Shown here in pieces: positions 42,759 to 43,153 of a stretch of 43,153 nucleotides of DNA. Under the pieces are notes generated by a model that was given only the letters and a program-made list of their open reading frames with translations, did no database searches and was not told where the DNA came from. Numbering within the stretch: the stretch's first letter is position 1; each line of letters opens with the position of its first letter. The position numbers and the translations under genes were made by a program. The stretch is from positions 1-43,153 of the forward strand of contig JAJPII010000001.1 of the NCBI GenBank assembly GCA_021324825.1. Direction: 5' to 3'. Source of the DNA: Spartobacteria bacterium. GTDB lineage: Bacteria > Verrucomicrobiota > Verrucomicrobiia > Chthoniobacterales > Chthoniobacteraceae.

Positions 42759-43046
42759 TCAGGGGTGAACGAGAGCGCGCCACGCGGCGTCGCCTTCGTC
42801 CGCGTTGATCAGCGGGCCCCGGTTCCGGAGGTGCCCGGTTTCGCGAGGCGCAGCGCGCCGTTGCGCAGGCGAGCAGTTTTTCGCGAATGGACTGGAGTGT
42901 TGCCTCGCCCCATCCAAGGTGTTCCGGCGCCGCGACACCTTGCAACGAAGGCGGGAGCGGAGGCCGTGCGCCGGTGACGGCAGCGACGACGCGCGCTTCC
43001 AAGCGCCACGACAGAGCGAGTTCCTCTTGCGGTCGCCCCGGCAGAT
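42759..43046 (-). other. Stretch without a supported gene; minus-strand open frame lacking a start
   Basis: Between the first gene of the MoxR operon and the insertion-sequence end (42713-43046) there is no gene I can support. A minus-strand frame ends at TGA 42761-42759 with a plausible C-terminus (LINADEGDAAWRALVHP) and stays open upstream for over 90 codons, across the insertion-sequence terminus. It has no ATG and no ribosome-binding site. It may be the tail of a disrupted gene, part of a dispersed repeat, or chance in GC-rich DNA. Short frames on the other strand look no better. Confidence 0.25.
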
Positions 43047-43153
43047 TGGTACTCCCCCGAAAAAGTGGACAGCTAAGGCGCAGCCGGATTTGTTAGTTTA
43101 GCGATGGGTTGAGGTTTTGGAAGAAGCGATTAAGGAAAGAAAGCGGCGGCGTA
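43047..43153 (+). mobile_element. Left end of an IS3-family-like insertion sequence (partial)
   Basis: The sequence from 43047 begins TGGTACTCCCCCGAAAAAGT and continues into GGACA at 43067-43071. A terminal repeat of this kind (C-run, then AAAAGTGGACA) is typical of many IS3-family elements. About 45 nt further, an open plus-strand frame runs to the window edge: after a possible TTG at 43117 it reads EEAIKERKRRR, a basic start that would fit the OrfA transposase subunit. The second inverted repeat, OrfB and the target duplication lie outside, so completeness cannot be judged. Confidence 0.6.

Noticed and set aside
42742..43002. Minus-strand frame of 86 codons and overlapping plus-strand frames near the right end
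   Set aside because: Codon use and the arginine/proline-rich products look like GC-rich noise; no motif, ribosome-binding site or operon context.

Overview
The window (about 43 kb, high GC except for one AT-rich island) looks like the chromosome of a diderm bacterium of the PVC group, most likely Verrucomicrobiota. This is an inference from gene content: a MoxR/DUF58/VWA/DUF4159 operon, exported glycoside hydrolases GH2 and GH3, a DUF1593 nucleoside-hydrolase-like protein, Lol-type lipoprotein and lipid carriers, and clan CD (caspase-like) proteases. No 16S or other marker gene is present to settle it.

Region 1 (48-3623, minus): a SNF2-family helicase followed by a SWIM zinc-finger protein, the usual bacterial pair. 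A further gene may start in overlap with the SWIM stop and leave the window on the left.

Region 2 (3717-13712, minus): a nine-gene sugar operon. In transcription order it encodes a TIM-barrel isomerase/epimerase, an exported DUF1593 nucleoside-hydrolase-like protein, the two halves of a split transketolase, a GlpK-like FGGY kinase, an RbsB-like binding protein, a DUF2291 membrane-anchored protein, RbsA and RbsC. The most economical reading is uptake and use of a pentose or polyol, possibly released from ribosides outside the cytoplasm.

Region 3 (13775-18137, minus): a GH3 beta-glycosidase translationally coupled to an Rrf2-type regulator with four clustered cysteines, an M14-type metallo-carboxypeptidase or deacylase, and a lipoprotein alpha/beta hydrolase.

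Region 4 (18223-24074, plus): a compact five-gene cassette encoding a flavin-dependent halogenase-like enzyme, a small LolB-like lipoprotein, an MMPL/RND exporter, an LpxL-like acyltransferase and a LolA-like carrier. These are accessory and export functions of aryl-polyene/xanthomonadin-type clusters, but no ketosynthase or acyl carrier protein is present here. It is the best candidate for an undescribed outer-membrane lipid system. A tRNA-Gln(CUG) with a good promoter follows.

Region 5 (24231-29596): a cupin, an exported caspase-like protease with a canonical EF-hand loop, a convergent GH2 glycosidase and an AT-rich YdeI-family gene that looks acquired.

Region 6 (29620-42712, minus): an eight-gene, tightly overlapping operon. 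Its first gene encodes an exported fusion of a catalytically dead caspase-like domain with a DUF3857/transglutaminase region. MoxR ATPase, DUF58, BatA-VWA, a large membrane/coiled-coil protein, a second VWA membrane protein and two tandem DUF4159 proteins follow. This resembles a Bat/MoxR-type envelope chaperone or protein-maturation system.

Right end (42713-43153): a decayed or non-coding stretch, then what looks like the terminal inverted repeat and first codons of an IS3-family element that continues past the window.
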